DNA of 64,000 nucleotides from an uncultured Desulfovibrio sp. (GCF_944324505.1 NZ_CALUWO010000001.1:493395-557394), one strand, 5' to 3'. Positions 36,163 through 47,959 are shown, counted from the stretch's first letter. Numbers and translations are program-made. Notes: generated by a model not told the origin, from the letters alone.

Positions 36163-36608
36163 CGGCCCCCCTGCGTTCGCTGGACGTGGCTGCCGGCATC
36201 ATCTGGCGGCAGGGCTGCTTTCTGGCGGCCTGCCGTCCCCAGGGCAAGCCGCACGCCGGCTTCTGGGAGTTTCCCGGCGGCAAGCTGGAACAGAACGAGC
36301 GCCCCCTGGACGCCCTGTGCCGCGAACTGCGGGAAGAACTGACCATTCATGTGCAGCGGGCCGCCTTCTGGCGCCTTGCGGAACACGACTACCCGGAACG
36401 GGGCATCCACGTGCGCCTGCACTTCTTTCACGTCACGGCCTTCCTGGGCACGCCCTGCCGGGCCGAGGGCCAGACCCTGCGCTGGGTCCATGCCAGCGAA
36501 GCCCTGACGCTGCCCTTTCTGCCTGCCGACAGGGCCATCGTGGCCGCCCTGGCGGACGAAAAATCAACATTCCTGCCCGGTCCGGCAGCGGAAGCCGCTG
36601 CGTCATAA
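36159..36608 (+). CDS. Nudix hydrolase, MutT-like
   Basis: A 149-residue protein whose Nudix box reads GGKLEQNERPLDALCRELREE near residues 39-59, fitting GX5EX7REUXEE. The preceding WEFPGGK is characteristic of MutT, which removes 8-oxo-dGTP from the nucleotide pool. It is the last gene of the pyrK operon, starting 4 bp before the ABC-F stop. Confidence 0.86.
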   Translation: MTAPLRSLDVAAGIIWRQGCFLAACRPQGKPHAGFWEFPGGKLEQNERPLDALCRELREELTIHVQRAAFWRLAEHDYPERGIHVRLHFFHVTAFLGTPCRAEGQTLRWVHASEALTLPFLPADRAIVAALADEKSTFLPGPAAEAAAS

Positions 36609-37056
36609 CGCGCCACCGCGACAAGGAAAAAACGCCCCGCAGCGCCCCGGCAGCCAGCCGGGCCTGCCCGCCTCACGGGGCACCTGCGCTGCTGCCAGGC
36701 TGACCGCATCCGCCCTGTGCTGTCCAGACCGCGACAAGACAAGCGGGGTGGCACGAGCACGCCTCACTACTTCCCCCAGGCATGCAGATGGTCTTCCAGA
36801 GCCTTTCATAACCGCCGCGGCGGCATGCCGCTGTATTCTCCTGTTCTGACCAGGCCGATGCCGGCATTTTCCCCCGCCTGTCTTGCCCGTGTCCTGCCTT
36901 GCCTTTTCTGCCGGGACGCAGGATAACAGGAAAGCGCCGGACGGACAGAACGGGCCGTCAGGCCCGCCTCTCCGGCAGAGCATCACGCCGCAGAAAGCCA
37001 CGGCCGGCCCGGTGCGCGGTCGTTTTTTCTTCTCCGGCAAAGACCAAGGACATGGC
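36609..37056. other. Gene-free spacer before the Xaa-Pro peptidase gene
   Basis: About 450 bp. A minus-strand frame runs through it but its Arg/Ala/Cys-rich product looks like noncoding GC-rich sequence. No convincing promoter or terminator was identified. Confidence 0.4.
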
Positions 37057-38136
37057 ATGAACGAGCAAACCTTTGCACAGCGGCGGCAGCGCCTCCGGGA
37101 AGCGCTGCGGGAACAGGGCCTGGATGCCCTGCTCATCAGCCGCGCCCCCAATCGCTACTATCTTTCGGGTTTTGAACTGCACGATCCCCAGTGCAATGAA
37201 AGCGCAGGACGCCTCGTCATCACGGCAGACGGACAGGACTGGCTGGCCACGGACGCCCGCTACCGCGATGCGGCGGCGCGCCTCTGGGACAGGGAACGCA
37301 TCTGCATCTACGGGCAGGACACGCCCCGCCAGCTGGCGGATCTGCTGGCCCGCTGCGGCAGCCGCATCGGCATGGAGGCACGGGCCGTGAGCCTGGAAGA
37401 GGCCCGGGCGCTGCAACGGCACAGCCGGGGCAGATTCGCCCTGCAGGGGGCTGACGGTCTGGTGGAGCGGCTGCGCTGCATCAAGGACGCGCAGGAAATT
37501 GCCGCGCTGGAACGCTCCTTTGCGCTCAATCATGCCATGCTGCGCTGGCTGGAAGGGGAGCTGCGCCCGGGCCGCAGCGAACAGGAACTGGCCTGGGCCG
37601 TGGAAAAATACTTTCGCGAGCACGGCGCCAGCGAACTGGCCTTTGCCAGCATTGTGGCCACAGGCCCCAATGCCGCCCTGCCGCATGCCATCCCCGGCGA
37701 TACATGCCTTACGGAAAACTGTCCGGTGCTGGTGGATGTGGGCTGCCGTGTGGACGGCTACTGCTCGGATCAGACGCGCACCTTCTGGGTGGGCGCAGAC
37801 GTTCCGACTCAGTTTTCCCGCACCCTGCATCTGGTGCAGGAGGCCCAGCGGGCCGCCCTGGACATGATGCGCCCGGGCGTGCGCATGTGCGATGTCCATG
37901 CGGCGGCGCGCGCCGTCTTTGAAAAGGCCGGCGAGGCAGAGCACTTCACCCACGGCCTGGGGCATGGCGTGGGTCTGGAAACCCACGAAGCTCCCTCCCT
38001 GTCACCCGCGCGGAAAGACGTGCTGGAGCCGGGCATGGTGGTCACCGTGGAGCCGGGCCTCTATTATCCCGAATGGGGCGGCGTGCGCTGGGAACACACG
38101 GTGCTGGTGGAAGAAAACGGCGTGCGCATTCTGTAG
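37057..38136 (+). CDS. Xaa-Pro aminopeptidase (M24 family)
   Basis: Metallopeptidase of 359 residues removing N-terminal residues before proline or cleaving Xaa-Pro dipeptides. It has an N-terminal creatinase-like domain, then the pita-bread fold with metal ligands in VDVGCRVDGYCSDQTRTF (two Asp, near residue 229), GLGHGVGLETHE (His, near 303), TVEPGLYYPEWGG (Glu) and RWEHTVLV (Glu). The ATG follows AAGGA at the proper distance. Usual family length. PepP or PepQ cannot be decided by eye. Confidence 0.9.
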   Translation: MNEQTFAQRRQRLREALREQGLDALLISRAPNRYYLSGFELHDPQCNESAGRLVITADGQDWLATDARYRDAAARLWDRERICIYGQDTPRQLADLLARCGSRIGMEARAVSLEEARALQRHSRGRFALQGADGLVERLRCIKDAQEIAALERSFALNHAMLRWLEGELRPGRSEQELAWAVEKYFREHGASELAFASIVATGPNAALPHAIPGDTCLTENCPVLVDVGCRVDGYCSDQTRTFWVGADVPTQFSRTLHLVQEAQRAALDMMRPGVRMCDVHAAARAVFEKAGEAEHFTHGLGHGVGLETHEAPSLSPARKDVLEPGMVVTVEPGLYYPEWGGVRWEHTVLVEENGVRIL

Positions 38137-38312
38137 CGCCGCAGACCGCCGCGCGGGCCGGACATGCCCGGCCTGACGGCCCATGCGTGCAGGCAGCTTT
38201 GCCGCCGGCCGAACGGTCCTGCCTGTGCGCGCCAACCGTACACAGACGGCACGCAGACGGGGCACGCCATCAGCGGCACACAAAACGCACGACGCAAGCA
38301 AAGGATACAAGC

Positions 38313-38876
38313 ATGCTCATCTATCTTGTGGGACCACGGGCCTGCGGCAAGACTACCCTGGGGCGCCGGCTGGCCCGGCAGCGGCAGATTCCCTTTGCGG
38401 ATACGGACCACTGGCTCACGGAACAGGCCGGTGAGGACGTGGCCGCCATTGTGGCCCGCGAAGGCTGGGAGGGATTCCGCCGGCGCGAGTCCGCCACCCT
38501 GCGGGAGGTGGCGCGCCAGCTGGGCGGAGAGGCCCCGTCGGCCACGCCGCACTGCACGGCTGTGGTGGCCACGGGAGGCGGCATGGTCCTGTCGGCGGAC
38601 AACCGCCGCTTCATGCGCGAAAGCGGGCAGGTTTTCTTTCTGGCCGCGCCGGTGGATGTGTTGGTGCAGCGCCTGCTGCACAATCCCCTGGAAGGGCAGC
38701 GCCCGTCCCTGACGGGCAAGTCGCTTGCGGACGAAGTGGCCGAGGTGCTGGAACAGCGGCTTCCCCTGTACCGGCAGTGCGCGCATCACGAGCTGGACGC
38801 CGCCCTGCCCCTGCCACAGCTTTGCGATGCCGTGGACCACATCCTCCGCCGCACGGACGGCTCTGGTGCCTGCTGA
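38313..38876 (+). CDS. aroL: Shikimate kinase, AroL type
   Basis: Phosphorylates shikimate with ATP in the aromatic amino-acid pathway. The 187-residue P-loop kinase has GPRACGKTTLGRRL (residues 6-19), FADTDHWL (substrate aspartate) and ATGGGMVL near 87, and RPSLTGKSLADEVAEVLEQR with the lid arginine near 130. These match enterobacterial AroL more closely than AroK. The ATG is preceded by AAAGGA. Another shikimate-pathway gene, aroC, lies at 57-58 kb on the other strand. Confidence 0.9.
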   Translation: MLIYLVGPRACGKTTLGRRLARQRQIPFADTDHWLTEQAGEDVAAIVAREGWEGFRRRESATLREVARQLGGEAPSATPHCTAVVATGGGMVLSADNRRFMRESGQVFFLAAPVDVLVQRLLHNPLEGQRPSLTGKSLADEVAEVLEQRLPLYRQCAHHELDAALPLPQLCDAVDHILRRTDGSGAC

Positions 38877-39933
38877 CGTTCTTGTTTCCGTGCTGCTGCC
38901 GGTGTGGAATGCCGCCCCGGACAGCGGCCGCGGGGCCGAGGGTCTGCGACAAACCCTGCGCAGCCTGTTCCGGCAGCAGGCCGGCCCGGAGGCGCCCCTG
39001 CCCCCCTTTGAAATCGTGGCCGTGGACGACGGCTCCACGGATGCCACGGGAACGGTCCTGGAAGCGCTGGCCCGCGAGGATGCCCGCCTGCGGGTGCAGC
39101 ATTGCCCGCACCGGGGCATTGTGCCCAGCCTGCACACGGCCATCCACCTGGCCAGGGGCCGGCTGCTGGCCCGCATGGACGGGGACGATACGGCCCTGCC
39201 CCAGCGCCTGGCCCGGCAGGCAGCACATCTGCTCGCCGCCGGGGGACCGGACCTTTCCGCCTCGCTGGTACGCTTTGGCGGGGATGCGCTGCGTGCCCAC
39301 GGCTTTGCCCATTATGTGGACTGGATCAACGGCCTGTGCCGCCACGAGGACATTGCCCGCAACCGTTTCCGCGATTCTCCCCTCTGTCATCCGTCCGTCA
39401 TGTTCCGCCGCGAGGCCCTGCGGCGTTTCGGCACCTATGCCGACGGAGACTTTGCCGAGGACTGGGAACTGTGGCTGCGCTGGCTGGATGGCGGCGCGCG
39501 TATGGAAAAGCTGCCGCAGACCCTGCTGGTCTGGAATGATCCCCCCGGTCGCCTGACCCGCACCGACGGGCGCTATGCCCATGCGGCCAATAACCGGCTG
39601 CGCGCCCGCTGGCTGGCCCGACACCTGCTGCGGCAGGGCGTGACGCGCGTCTGGGTGCTGGGCGCCGGGCGGGTGGCCCGGCAGCGGCTGGCCCCGCTGT
39701 GGGCATGCGGCGTGGAGCCGGCAGGCTTCATTGACGTGGATCCCCGCAAGATCGGCCAGCGCCTGGCCGTGCAGGTGGGCGGCAGCCTGCGCCGCATTCC
39801 GGTATGCGCGCGGCAGGACCTGCCCGCAGATACCTTTGTGCTCAATGCCCTGACGGCCCATGGCGCCCCCGAGGAGGCCGCCCGCTGGCTGGCCGCAGCC
39901 GGTGTGGAAAGCGAGCGCTGGCTGCTGGCCTGA
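38866..39933 (+). CDS. Family 2 glycosyltransferase with C-terminal Rossmann-like domain
   Basis: A 355-residue GT-A glycosyltransferase. The N-terminal domain shows VSVLLPVWNA, VDDGSTDATG near residue 48 and the metal-binding LLARMDGDDTALPQR near 98. From about residue 245 a second domain appears with RVWVLGAGRVARQRL near 262 and FIDVDP, resembling a nucleotide-binding Rossmann unit. The likely start is a GTG 11 bp before the aroL stop, giving overlap with aroL; no ATG is well placed. Substrates unknown. Confidence 0.75.
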   Translation: MPADVLVSVLLPVWNAAPDSGRGAEGLRQTLRSLFRQQAGPEAPLPPFEIVAVDDGSTDATGTVLEALAREDARLRVQHCPHRGIVPSLHTAIHLARGRLLARMDGDDTALPQRLARQAAHLLAAGGPDLSASLVRFGGDALRAHGFAHYVDWINGLCRHEDIARNRFRDSPLCHPSVMFRREALRRFGTYADGDFAEDWELWLRWLDGGARMEKLPQTLLVWNDPPGRLTRTDGRYAHAANNRLRARWLARHLLRQGVTRVWVLGAGRVARQRLAPLWACGVEPAGFIDVDPRKIGQRLAVQVGGSLRRIPVCARQDLPADTFVLNALTAHGAPEEAARWLAAAGVESERWLLA

Positions 39934-39988
39934 GCCGGACGTAACGGCAAAAATGGCGGCTTACTACCGTGCCATAACCGTAAATGCT

Positions 39989-40017
39989 TTGACATACGGG
40001 CCATGGTTCCGTACATT
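39989..40017 (+). promoter_or_regulatory. Promoter of the ATP synthase operon
   Basis: A perfect TTGACA (39989-39994) and TACATT (40012-40017) with a 17-bp spacer, 43 bp upstream of the first atp gene, whose ribosome binding site is GAGGAG. Confidence 0.8.
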
Positions 40018-40059
40018 GAATGCGCCGATTATCACTACTACCCGTGAGGAGAAGGCGGC

Positions 40060-40479
40060 ATGCTTGATCTCAATATCACTCTGCTTTTCCAGCTGGCAAA
40101 CTTTCTCATTGCCATTTTCGTCCTCAATATTCTGCTGATCCGGCCCATTCGCGACATCATTCGCAAGCGCCGTGCCGTCATGGACGACCTGCGCGGCGAG
40201 GCCGCCAGCTTTGAGGAGGATGCCACGCAGCGCATGGCCGATTACGAGGCCGCCCTCACGCAGGCCCGCCGCGATGCCAGCGCCACCTGCGAACAGGGAC
40301 GCGCGGCCGGCACGGAAGAGCAGCAGCAGCTTCTGGGAGTCGCCCAGAAGAAAGCCCAGGACATTCTGGCCCAGACCCGCCGGGAACTGGAAGCCGAAGC
40401 GCAGGAAACCCTGACGGCCCTGCGCGGTCAGGTACCCGCCCTTTCTGCCGAAGTGGCGGAAAAGGTTCTTCGCGGCTAG
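40060..40479 (+). CDS. atpF2: ATP synthase Fo subunit b'
   Basis: Peripheral-stalk subunit of 139 residues: one N-terminal membrane segment (LLFQLANFLIAIFVLNILLI) then a long charged helix that pairs with subunit b. The short form without signal peptide, placed before the second b gene, is the b' type known from cyanobacteria and many deltaproteobacteria. First gene of the operon. Confidence 0.9.
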   Translation: MLDLNITLLFQLANFLIAIFVLNILLIRPIRDIIRKRRAVMDDLRGEAASFEEDATQRMADYEAALTQARRDASATCEQGRAAGTEEQQQLLGVAQKKAQDILAQTRRELEAEAQETLTALRGQVPALSAEVAEKVLRG

Positions 40480-40508
40480 GCCGGCAAGACGAAACGGGGG
40501 GAAATACC

Positions 40509-41078
40509 TTGAGCAAATGGATGCACGCAGGACGCAGCCTCGCGCTCTGCTCGGCCATGGTGCTGGTCGCCGCCACCTGCTGGGCGGCAGACGGGCACGA
40601 AGCGCCGCGCTGGGGCGATTTTGGCTGGCGTGTGCTCAATTTTGTCCTGTTCTTCGGTATCCTCTGGTACTTTACGGGTAAGCTCATCCGCAAGTACTTC
40701 AAGGGGCGCCGTCAGCAGATCAAGGACGGACTGGACAATCTTGAGCAGCGCCGCGCCGAGGCCAAGGTCAAACTGGCCGACGTGGAAAAGCGCATCGCCA
40801 ATCTCGAGGCGGAGCGCAAGGCCATTCTCGATGAAAGCATGGCCCAGGCCGAACGCCTGAAGCAGCAGATCATCGCCGAGGCGCAGCGCCAGGCCGACCA
40901 GATTGTGGAACAGGCCCGCCTCACCGCCCGGAATGAAGGGCGCGCCATACTCAACGACGTGCGCGCCACCATCGCCGATGAAATCGTGGATGCCGCCCGC
41001 AAGGCCCTTGTGGAAAAACTGGACGCCAAGGGCCATGATGCCCTTATCGCCAAGGCCCTCAACAAGGTGGTGCTCTAG
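40509..41078 (+). CDS. atpF: ATP synthase Fo subunit b
   Basis: Peripheral-stalk subunit. The frame begins with TTG behind GGGGGGAAAT (189 residues); an ATG four codons on is an alternative. The N-terminus has a signal-peptide-like stretch (LALCSAMVLVAATCWA) ahead of the true membrane segment (WRVLNFVLFFGILWYFTGKLI, near residues 40-60), followed by a long helical stalk. The stop overlaps the atpH start by 1 bp. Confidence 0.92.
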   Translation: MSKWMHAGRSLALCSAMVLVAATCWAADGHEAPRWGDFGWRVLNFVLFFGILWYFTGKLIRKYFKGRRQQIKDGLDNLEQRRAEAKVKLADVEKRIANLEAERKAILDESMAQAERLKQQIIAEAQRQADQIVEQARLTARNEGRAILNDVRATIADEIVDAARKALVEKLDAKGHDALIAKALNKVVL

Positions 41079-41629
41079 TGACCAATTCCATGATTGCACG
41101 CCGCTATGCGGGCGCCCTGTTTGCGCTGGGGCGCGAAGACGGCGACGACGCCATCGGCCGCTATGGTGCGGACCTCGTTGCCATCGGCAACGAGATTGCC
41201 GCCGTCCCGGCGCTGGATACCGTGCTGAAAAGCCCGATCATCTCGCCCGCGGAAAAGAAGGCCGTGCTTGATGCCGTTCTCCAGAAAATGAACGTCAACC
41301 GGACGGTCCGCAACTTCTGCCTGTTGCTGGCCGACAAGGAACGACTGGCCTTCCTGGGCGATATTGTACGCTGCTACAGCACGCTGCTGGACGAGGCCAG
41401 GGGAATCATCCGCGGCAGGCTCACCACCGCCGTGGAGCTTACCGAAGACAAGCAGGCCGCCATCAGGGCCACGCTGGAACAGAAGGCCGGAACCGGCATC
41501 GAGCTGGGATTCGATGTGGACCCCGACATTCTGGGCGGAGTGGTCCTGAAGGTGGGAGACAAGGTGCTGGACGCCAGTCTGCGCGCTCAACTGGCTATCC
41601 TTCGGGAGACATTCAAGAGGGGTGAATAG
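41078..41629 (+). CDS. atpH: ATP synthase F1 subunit delta
   Basis: Connects the peripheral stalk to the top of the F1 head. The 183-residue protein begins MTNSMIARRYAGALFALG, the usual delta N-terminus, and ends with the conserved VLKVGDKVLDASLRAQL segment. The start codon is GTG sharing its G with the atpF stop. Only 3 bp separate it from atpA. Confidence 0.95.
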   Translation: MTNSMIARRYAGALFALGREDGDDAIGRYGADLVAIGNEIAAVPALDTVLKSPIISPAEKKAVLDAVLQKMNVNRTVRNFCLLLADKERLAFLGDIVRCYSTLLDEARGIIRGRLTTAVELTEDKQAAIRATLEQKAGTGIELGFDVDPDILGGVVLKVGDKVLDASLRAQLAILRETFKRGE

Positions 41630-41632
41630 CAG

Positions 41633-43141
41633 ATGCAGATCAAAGCCGAAGAAATCAGCAAGATCATCGAATCACAAATCAAGAACTACGAGCAGCGCGT
41701 AGAAATGAGCGAGACCGGCACCGTGCTCTATGTCGGTGACGGCATCGCCCGCGTCTATGGCGTACAGAACGCCATGTCCATGGAACTGCTGGAATTCCCC
41801 GGCGGCGTCATGGGGATGGTGCTCAACCTGGAAGAAGACAACGTGGGTGTGGCCCTGCTCGGCTCCGACGTGGGCATCAAGGAAGGCGACCCGGTGAAGC
41901 GCACGGGCAAGATCTTCTCCGTGCCCGTGGGCGACAAGGTCATGGGCCGCGTGCTGGACCCCCTGGGCCAGCCGCTGGACGGCCTTGGCCCGGTGGAAGC
42001 CGAGGAAGTGCGGCCCGTGGAAATCAAGGCCCCCGGCATCATCGCCCGCAAGAGCGTGCATGAACCCATGCCCACCGGCCTCAAGGCCATCGACGCCATG
42101 ACGCCCATCGGCCGCGGCCAGCGCGAACTCATCATCGGCGACCGCCAGACCGGCAAGACCGCCGTGTGCATCGATGCCATCCTTGCCCAGAAGGATACGG
42201 ACATCCACTGCTTCTACGTGGCCATCGGGCAGAAAAAGTCGTCCGTGGCCCTGGTGGCCGACACCCTGCGCCGCTACGGCGCCATGGAGTACACCACCAT
42301 CATTTCGGCCACGGCCGCCGATCCGGCGCCCCTGCAGTACATTGCCGCCTACACCGGCTGCACCATGGCCGAATACTACCGCGACAGCGGCCGGCACGCC
42401 CTCATCATTTACGATGACCTGTCCAAGCAGGCCGTGGCCTACCGCCAGATGTCGCTGCTGCTCCGTCGTCCTCCGGGACGTGAAGCCTTCCCCGGCGACG
42501 TCTTCTACCTGCACTCGCGCCTGCTGGAACGCGCGGCCAAGGTCAATGACGAGCTGGGCGCAGGATCGCTCACGGCCCTGCCCATCATTGAAACGCAGGC
42601 CGGTGACGTGTCGGCCTATATCCCGACCAACGTCATCTCCATTACCGATGGTCAGGTCTATCTGGAACCCAACCTGTTCAACGCCGGCGTGCGCCCGGCC
42701 ATCAACGTGGGTCTTTCCGTGTCCCGCGTGGGTGGTGCCGCGCAGATCAAGGCCATGAAACAGGTGGCCGGCACCATGCGCCTGGACCTCGCCCAGTATC
42801 GCGAACTGGCGGCCTTTGCCCAGTTCGGCTCCGATCTGGACAAGGCCACGCAGGCCAAGCTGGACCGCGGCGCCCGCCTGGTGGAACTGCTCAAGCAGCC
42901 CCAGTACCAGCCCATGCCCGCTCACGAACAGGTGGCCTCCATCTATGCCGCCACCCGCGGCTATATGGACGATGTGCCCGTGGACAGAATCCGCGAGTTT
43001 GAAAGCAAGATGCTGGCCTTCCTGCGCGACAGCAAGCCCGCCGCCCTGGAAGCCATCAAGGAAAAGAAGGTCATTGACGAAGCCGTGGAAAAGGGCCTGA
43101 CCGAAGCCATCGCCGCGTTCAAGCAGACGTGGCAGGCCTAG
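41633..43141 (+). CDS. atpA: ATP synthase F1 subunit alpha
   Basis: Regulatory nucleotide-binding subunit of F1, 502 residues, normal length. Walker A is GDRQTGKTA near residue 169, and the arginine finger region ISVxxR-like [12 protein letters not shown] lies near 360. The ATG is preceded by AGGGGTGAATAGC. It is followed by atpG 16 bp later. Confidence 0.98.
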   Translation: MQIKAEEISKIIESQIKNYEQRVEMSETGTVLYVGDGIARVYGVQNAMSMELLEFPGGVMGMVLNLEEDNVGVALLGSDVGIKEGDPVKRTGKIFSVPVGDKVMGRVLDPLGQPLDGLGPVEAEEVRPVEIKAPGIIARKSVHEPMPTGLKAIDAMTPIGRGQRELIIGDRQTGKTAVCIDAILAQKDTDIHCFYVAIGQKKSSVALVADTLRRYGAMEYTTIISATAADPAPLQYIAAYTGCTMAEYYRDSGRHALIIYDDLSKQAVAYRQMSLLLRRPPGREAFPGDVFYLHSRLLERAAKVNDELGAGSLTALPIIETQAGDVSAYIPTNVISITDGQVYLEPNLFNAGVRPAINVGLSVSRVGGAAQIKAMKQVAGTMRLDLAQYRELAAFAQFGSDLDKATQAKLDRGARLVELLKQPQYQPMPAHEQVASIYAATRGYMDDVPVDRIREFESKMLAFLRDSKPAALEAIKEKKVIDEAVEKGLTEAIAAFKQTWQA

Positions 43142-43157
43142 TGCCGGGAGGATAGCC

Positions 43158-44045
43158 ATGCCTTCACTCAAAGACGTCAAAATGAAGATCGTGGGGGTCG
43201 GCAAGACCAAGCAGATCACCAAGGCCATGAACATGGTGGCCTCGGCCAAGCTGCGTGGTGCGCAGGCCCGCATCGAGCGCTTTCGCCCCTATGCCGGCAA
43301 GTACCGCCAGGTTCTGGCGGACCTGGCCGGCAAGGCCGAAGGCAGCGCCCACCCGCTGCTGGACGAACACCAGGACAAGAAGCAGTGCGCCATTGTGCTG
43401 GTAACGTCTGACCGCGGCCTGTGCGGCGGCTTCAACGCCAACATCATCAATGCCGGCCTGAAGCTGGCTGCCCAGAAAAAGGCCGAGGGCATGACCGTGC
43501 GCTTTGCCTGCGTGGGCCGCAAGGGCCGTGACGCCCTGCGCAAGTCGGAATACGAGCTGATGCTTGCCTATGCCGACCGCATGGGGCACGTGGACTTTCC
43601 CCTCGCCAACAGTGTGGCGCAGGAAATGATCCACGGCTATGAAACGCTGGCACTGGACGAGGTATGGATGGTCTACGGGGAATTCGTTTCCATGGCGCAT
43701 CAGCCGCCGCGCACGCTGCGCCTGCTGCCCATGAGCGCCCCCGAAGCGGAAACCGGCGACGAGGCGGCTCCCGCTGCTGCTCAGTGCGAGTACCTCTATG
43801 AACCGCAGGAAGATCAGCTGCTGGCGGAGCTGCTGCCCCGCTACGTCAAGGTGCAGGTCTACCGCGGCATGCTTGACACGGCCGCCAGCGAGCACGCTGC
43901 CCGCATGGCTGCCATGGACAATGCCACGCGCAACTGCAACGAGATGATCGATACGCTGACCCTGCTGTACAACAAGACGCGGCAGGCCTCCATCACCAGC
44001 GAACTCATTGATATCGTGGGCGGCGCCGAAGCGCTCAACGGGTAA
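43158..44045 (+). CDS. atpG: ATP synthase F1 subunit gamma
   Basis: Rotating central shaft of F1. The 295-residue protein begins MPSLKDVKMKIVGVGKTKQITKAMNMVA, and ends with the complementary helix (DNATRNCNEMIDTLTLLYNKTRQASITSELID). RBS GGGAGGATAGCC precedes the ATG. Usual size and order. Confidence 0.97.
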   Translation: MPSLKDVKMKIVGVGKTKQITKAMNMVASAKLRGAQARIERFRPYAGKYRQVLADLAGKAEGSAHPLLDEHQDKKQCAIVLVTSDRGLCGGFNANIINAGLKLAAQKKAEGMTVRFACVGRKGRDALRKSEYELMLAYADRMGHVDFPLANSVAQEMIHGYETLALDEVWMVYGEFVSMAHQPPRTLRLLPMSAPEAETGDEAAPAAAQCEYLYEPQEDQLLAELLPRYVKVQVYRGMLDTAASEHAARMAAMDNATRNCNEMIDTLTLLYNKTRQASITSELIDIVGGAEALNG

Positions 44046-45482
<1,437 letters not shown>

Positions 45483-45508
45483 GGCACACCGAACAACGAG
45501 GACAACGC

Positions 45509-45907
45509 ATGAGCACGCTGCAACTGGAAATCGTCACCCCGGACAAGACCGTGGTCAGCGCCGAAACGGACATGGTCGTCTGCCCCGGCGTCATGGGTGA
45601 ATTCGGCGTGCTGCCGCATCACGTCTCGCTGCTTTCGGCCCTGAAGATCGGCCATCTGCGCTACAGCAGCAACGGCAAGGACAAGTTTGTCTTCATTTCC
45701 GGCGGATTCGCCGATGTGAACAACAATGTTCTGACCGTGCTGGCCGAATCGGCGGAATGTGCCGAAGACATCGACGTGGCGCGCGCCGAAGCCGCCAAGA
45801 AACGCGCCGAGGAACGCCTGGCCAAGCCTTCTCCCGATCTGGATGTGGAGCGGGCGCAGGCCGCCCTGCGCCGTGCCATCACCCGTCTGGAGCTGGCCCG
45901 GCACTAA
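45509..45907 (+). CDS. atpC: ATP synthase F1 subunit epsilon
   Basis: Small regulatory subunit, 132 residues. It has the N-terminal beta-sandwich ([33 protein letters not shown]) and the C-terminal helical hairpin that can inhibit ATP hydrolysis. Last gene of the operon; a strong terminator follows. Genes for subunits a and c (atpB, atpE) are absent and must lie elsewhere. Confidence 0.96.
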   Translation: MSTLQLEIVTPDKTVVSAETDMVVCPGVMGEFGVLPHHVSLLSALKIGHLRYSSNGKDKFVFISGGFADVNNNVLTVLAESAECAEDIDVARAEAAKKRAEERLAKPSPDLDVERAQAALRRAITRLELARH

Positions 45908-45930
45908 CCCCGACGCCACAGGCAAGACAA

Positions 45931-45961
45931 AAAGGCCGGAAGTCCGCTTCCGGCCTTTTTT
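45931..45961 (+). terminator. Terminator of the ATP synthase operon
   Basis: AAAGGCCGGAAG (45931-45942) pairs perfectly with CTTCCGGCCTTT (45947-45958), continuing into a T-run. The upstream A-run makes it potentially bidirectional. Confidence 0.9.
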
Positions 45962-46073
45962 GCTGCCGCTGTTCCCGCCTGCCGGCCTGCCGGTGTGCGG
46001 CCGGTCCCGCTGCCCGTCCTCCTGGCGGCAGCTGCCGCGCCGCACGGGGCGCGCCGGCTGGCTGCCTGACAAA

Positions 46074-46102
46074 TGGACTTTCCGGCAAAATTTGAGTATA
46101 CA
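46074..46102 (+). promoter_or_regulatory. Candidate promoter of lepA
   Basis: TGGACT (46074-46079) and TATACA (46097-46102) with a 17-bp spacer, about 50 bp upstream of the lepA start. Confidence 0.55.
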
Positions 46103-46153
46103 GACACGTTTTCCACAACAGTCTCTTTCCGGACAAAACCCCACGAGCCAATC

Positions 46154-47959
46154 ATGCCCAAGCAGGACCATATCCGCAATTTCTGCATCATTGCCCATAT
46201 CGACCATGGCAAGTCCACCCTTGCCGACCGCATTCTTGAGCTGACCCGGGTGGTCAGCCAGCGCGAGGCCCGGCAGCAGTATCTGGACAAGATGGACCTG
46301 GAACGCGAGCGGGGCATCACCATCAAGGCCCAGACCGTGCGGATCCCCTATGTGGCCGCTGACGGGCAAGAATACGAGCTGAACCTCATCGACACCCCCG
46401 GGCACGTTGACTTCAATTACGAGGTCTCGCGCTCGCTGGCGGCCTGCGAAGGTGCACTGCTGGTGGTGGATGCCACCCAGGGGGTGGAGGCCCAGACACT
46501 GGCCAATGTGTACCTGGCCCTGGACCATGATCATGAAATCGTGCCCGTGCTCAACAAGATTGACCTGCCCAGCGCTGATGTGGAACGCGTCAAGGCGGAA
46601 ATCGAGGAAGCCATCGGCCTGGACTGCTCCGATGCCCTGGCGGTTTCCGCCAAGACCGGCGAAGGGGTGCCGGCGGTGCTGGAAGCCATTGTCCACCGCC
46701 TGCCCGCGCCGCAGGGCCGGGAGGATGGCCCCCTCAAGGCCCTGATCTTTGACTCGTGGTACGACAGCTACCAGGGCGTGGTGGTGCTCTTCCGCGTCAT
46801 GGACGGGGCGGTCCGCCTGGGCAACCGTATCCGCCTCATGAGCACGGGCAAGGAGTACGAAGTACTGCGCCTGGGGGTCTTTCAGCCCGAAGCCACGGAT
46901 GTGCGGGAACTGCACGCCGGCGAGGTGGGCTTTCTCTGCGGGTCCATCAAGGAGCTGGGCGATGCCCGCGTGGGCGACACCATCACCCTGGCCGACAATC
47001 CCGCCGACGCGCCGGTGCCCGGCTTCAAGGAAGTGAAGCCCATGGTCTTCTGCGGCCTCTATCCCTCGGAGTCGGACGATTACGAAAATCTCAAGGCGGC
47101 ACTGGAAAAGCTGCAACTCAACGACGCCGCCTTCAGCTTTGAGCCGGAAACCTCCCAGGCCCTGGGCTTCGGCTTCCGCTGCGGCTTCCTGGGCCTGCTG
47201 CACATGGAAATCATCCAGGAACGTCTGGAACGCGAATTCGAGGTGGACCTCATTGCCACCGCGCCTTCCGTCATCTACCGGGTGGAAACCCATGACGGCA
47301 AAACCCTGGAAATCGACAACCCCAGCCATCTGCCCGATCCCACCAAGATTCGCGCCCTCTACGAACCGTATGTGCGCATGGACATCCACGTGCCCAATGA
47401 ATACGTGGGCAATGTCATGAAGCTCTGCGAAGAAAAGCGCGGCACCCAGAAAGACCTGCACTATCTGGCCACCAACCGGGTGGTGGTCACCTACGAGCTG
47501 CCCTTTGCCGAAATCGTCTATGATTTCTTTGACCGGCTCAAGTCTGCCACGCGCGGCTATGCCAGTATGGATTACCAGCCCATCGACTACCGCGCCTCGG
47601 ACCTGGTGAAGCTGGACATCATGCTCAATGGCGAACCGGTGGACGCGCTGGCCGTCATCGTGCACCGCGACCGGGCCTATCCCTACGGTCGAGCACTGGC
47701 CCTCAAACTCAAGCGCACCATTCCTCGCCAGCTCTTCCAGGTGGCCATCCAGGCGGCCATCGGCCAGAAGATCATTGCCCGCGAGACCGTTTCCGCCTTC
47801 CGCAAGGACGTGACGGCCAAATGCTACGGCGGCGACATTACCCGCAAGCGCAAGCTGCTGGAAAAGCAGAAGGAGGGCAAGAAGCGCATGAAACGCATGG
47901 GCAATGTGGAACTGCCGCAGGAAGCCTTCCTTGCCGCGCTCAAGGTGGGGGACGAATAG
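46154..47959 (+). CDS. lepA: Elongation factor 4 (LepA)
   Basis: Ribosome-associated GTPase of 601 residues. G1 is AHIDHGKST near residue 15, G2 around [14 protein letters not shown]3 DTPGHVDF near 80 and G4 NKID near 134. The LepA-specific C-terminal domain ends with [28 protein letters not shown] sequence. The start at 46154 matches the family N-terminus ([10 protein letters not shown]); the frame is open 27 codons upstream. Only a weak ribosome binding site is seen. Confidence 0.97.
   Translation: MPKQDHIRNFCIIAHIDHGKSTLADRILELTRVVSQREARQQYLDKMDLERERGITIKAQTVRIPYVAADGQEYELNLIDTPGHVDFNYEVSRSLAACEGALLVVDATQGVEAQTLANVYLALDHDHEIVPVLNKIDLPSADVERVKAEIEEAIGLDCSDALAVSAKTGEGVPAVLEAIVHRLPAPQGREDGPLKALIFDSWYDSYQGVVVLFRVMDGAVRLGNRIRLMSTGKEYEVLRLGVFQPEATDVRELHAGEVGFLCGSIKELGDARVGDTITLADNPADAPVPGFKEVKPMVFCGLYPSESDDYENLKAALEKLQLNDAAFSFEPETSQALGFGFRCGFLGLLHMEIIQERLEREFEVDLIATAPSVIYRVETHDGKTLEIDNPSHLPDPTKIRALYEPYVRMDIHVPNEYVGNVMKLCEEKRGTQKDLHYLATNRVVVTYELPFAEIVYDFFDRLKSATRGYASMDYQPIDYRASDLVKLDIMLNGEPVDALAVIVHRDRAYPYGRALALKLKRTIPRQLFQVAIQAAIGQKIIARETVSAFRKDVTAKCYGGDITRKRKLLEKQKEGKKRMKRMGNVELPQEAFLAALKVGDE

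Noticed and set aside
36603..37151. Minus-strand frame of 182 codons between the Nudix and peptidase genes
   Set aside because: Arg/Ala/Cys-rich, no motif, no ribosome binding site, and it overlaps the peptidase N-terminus.
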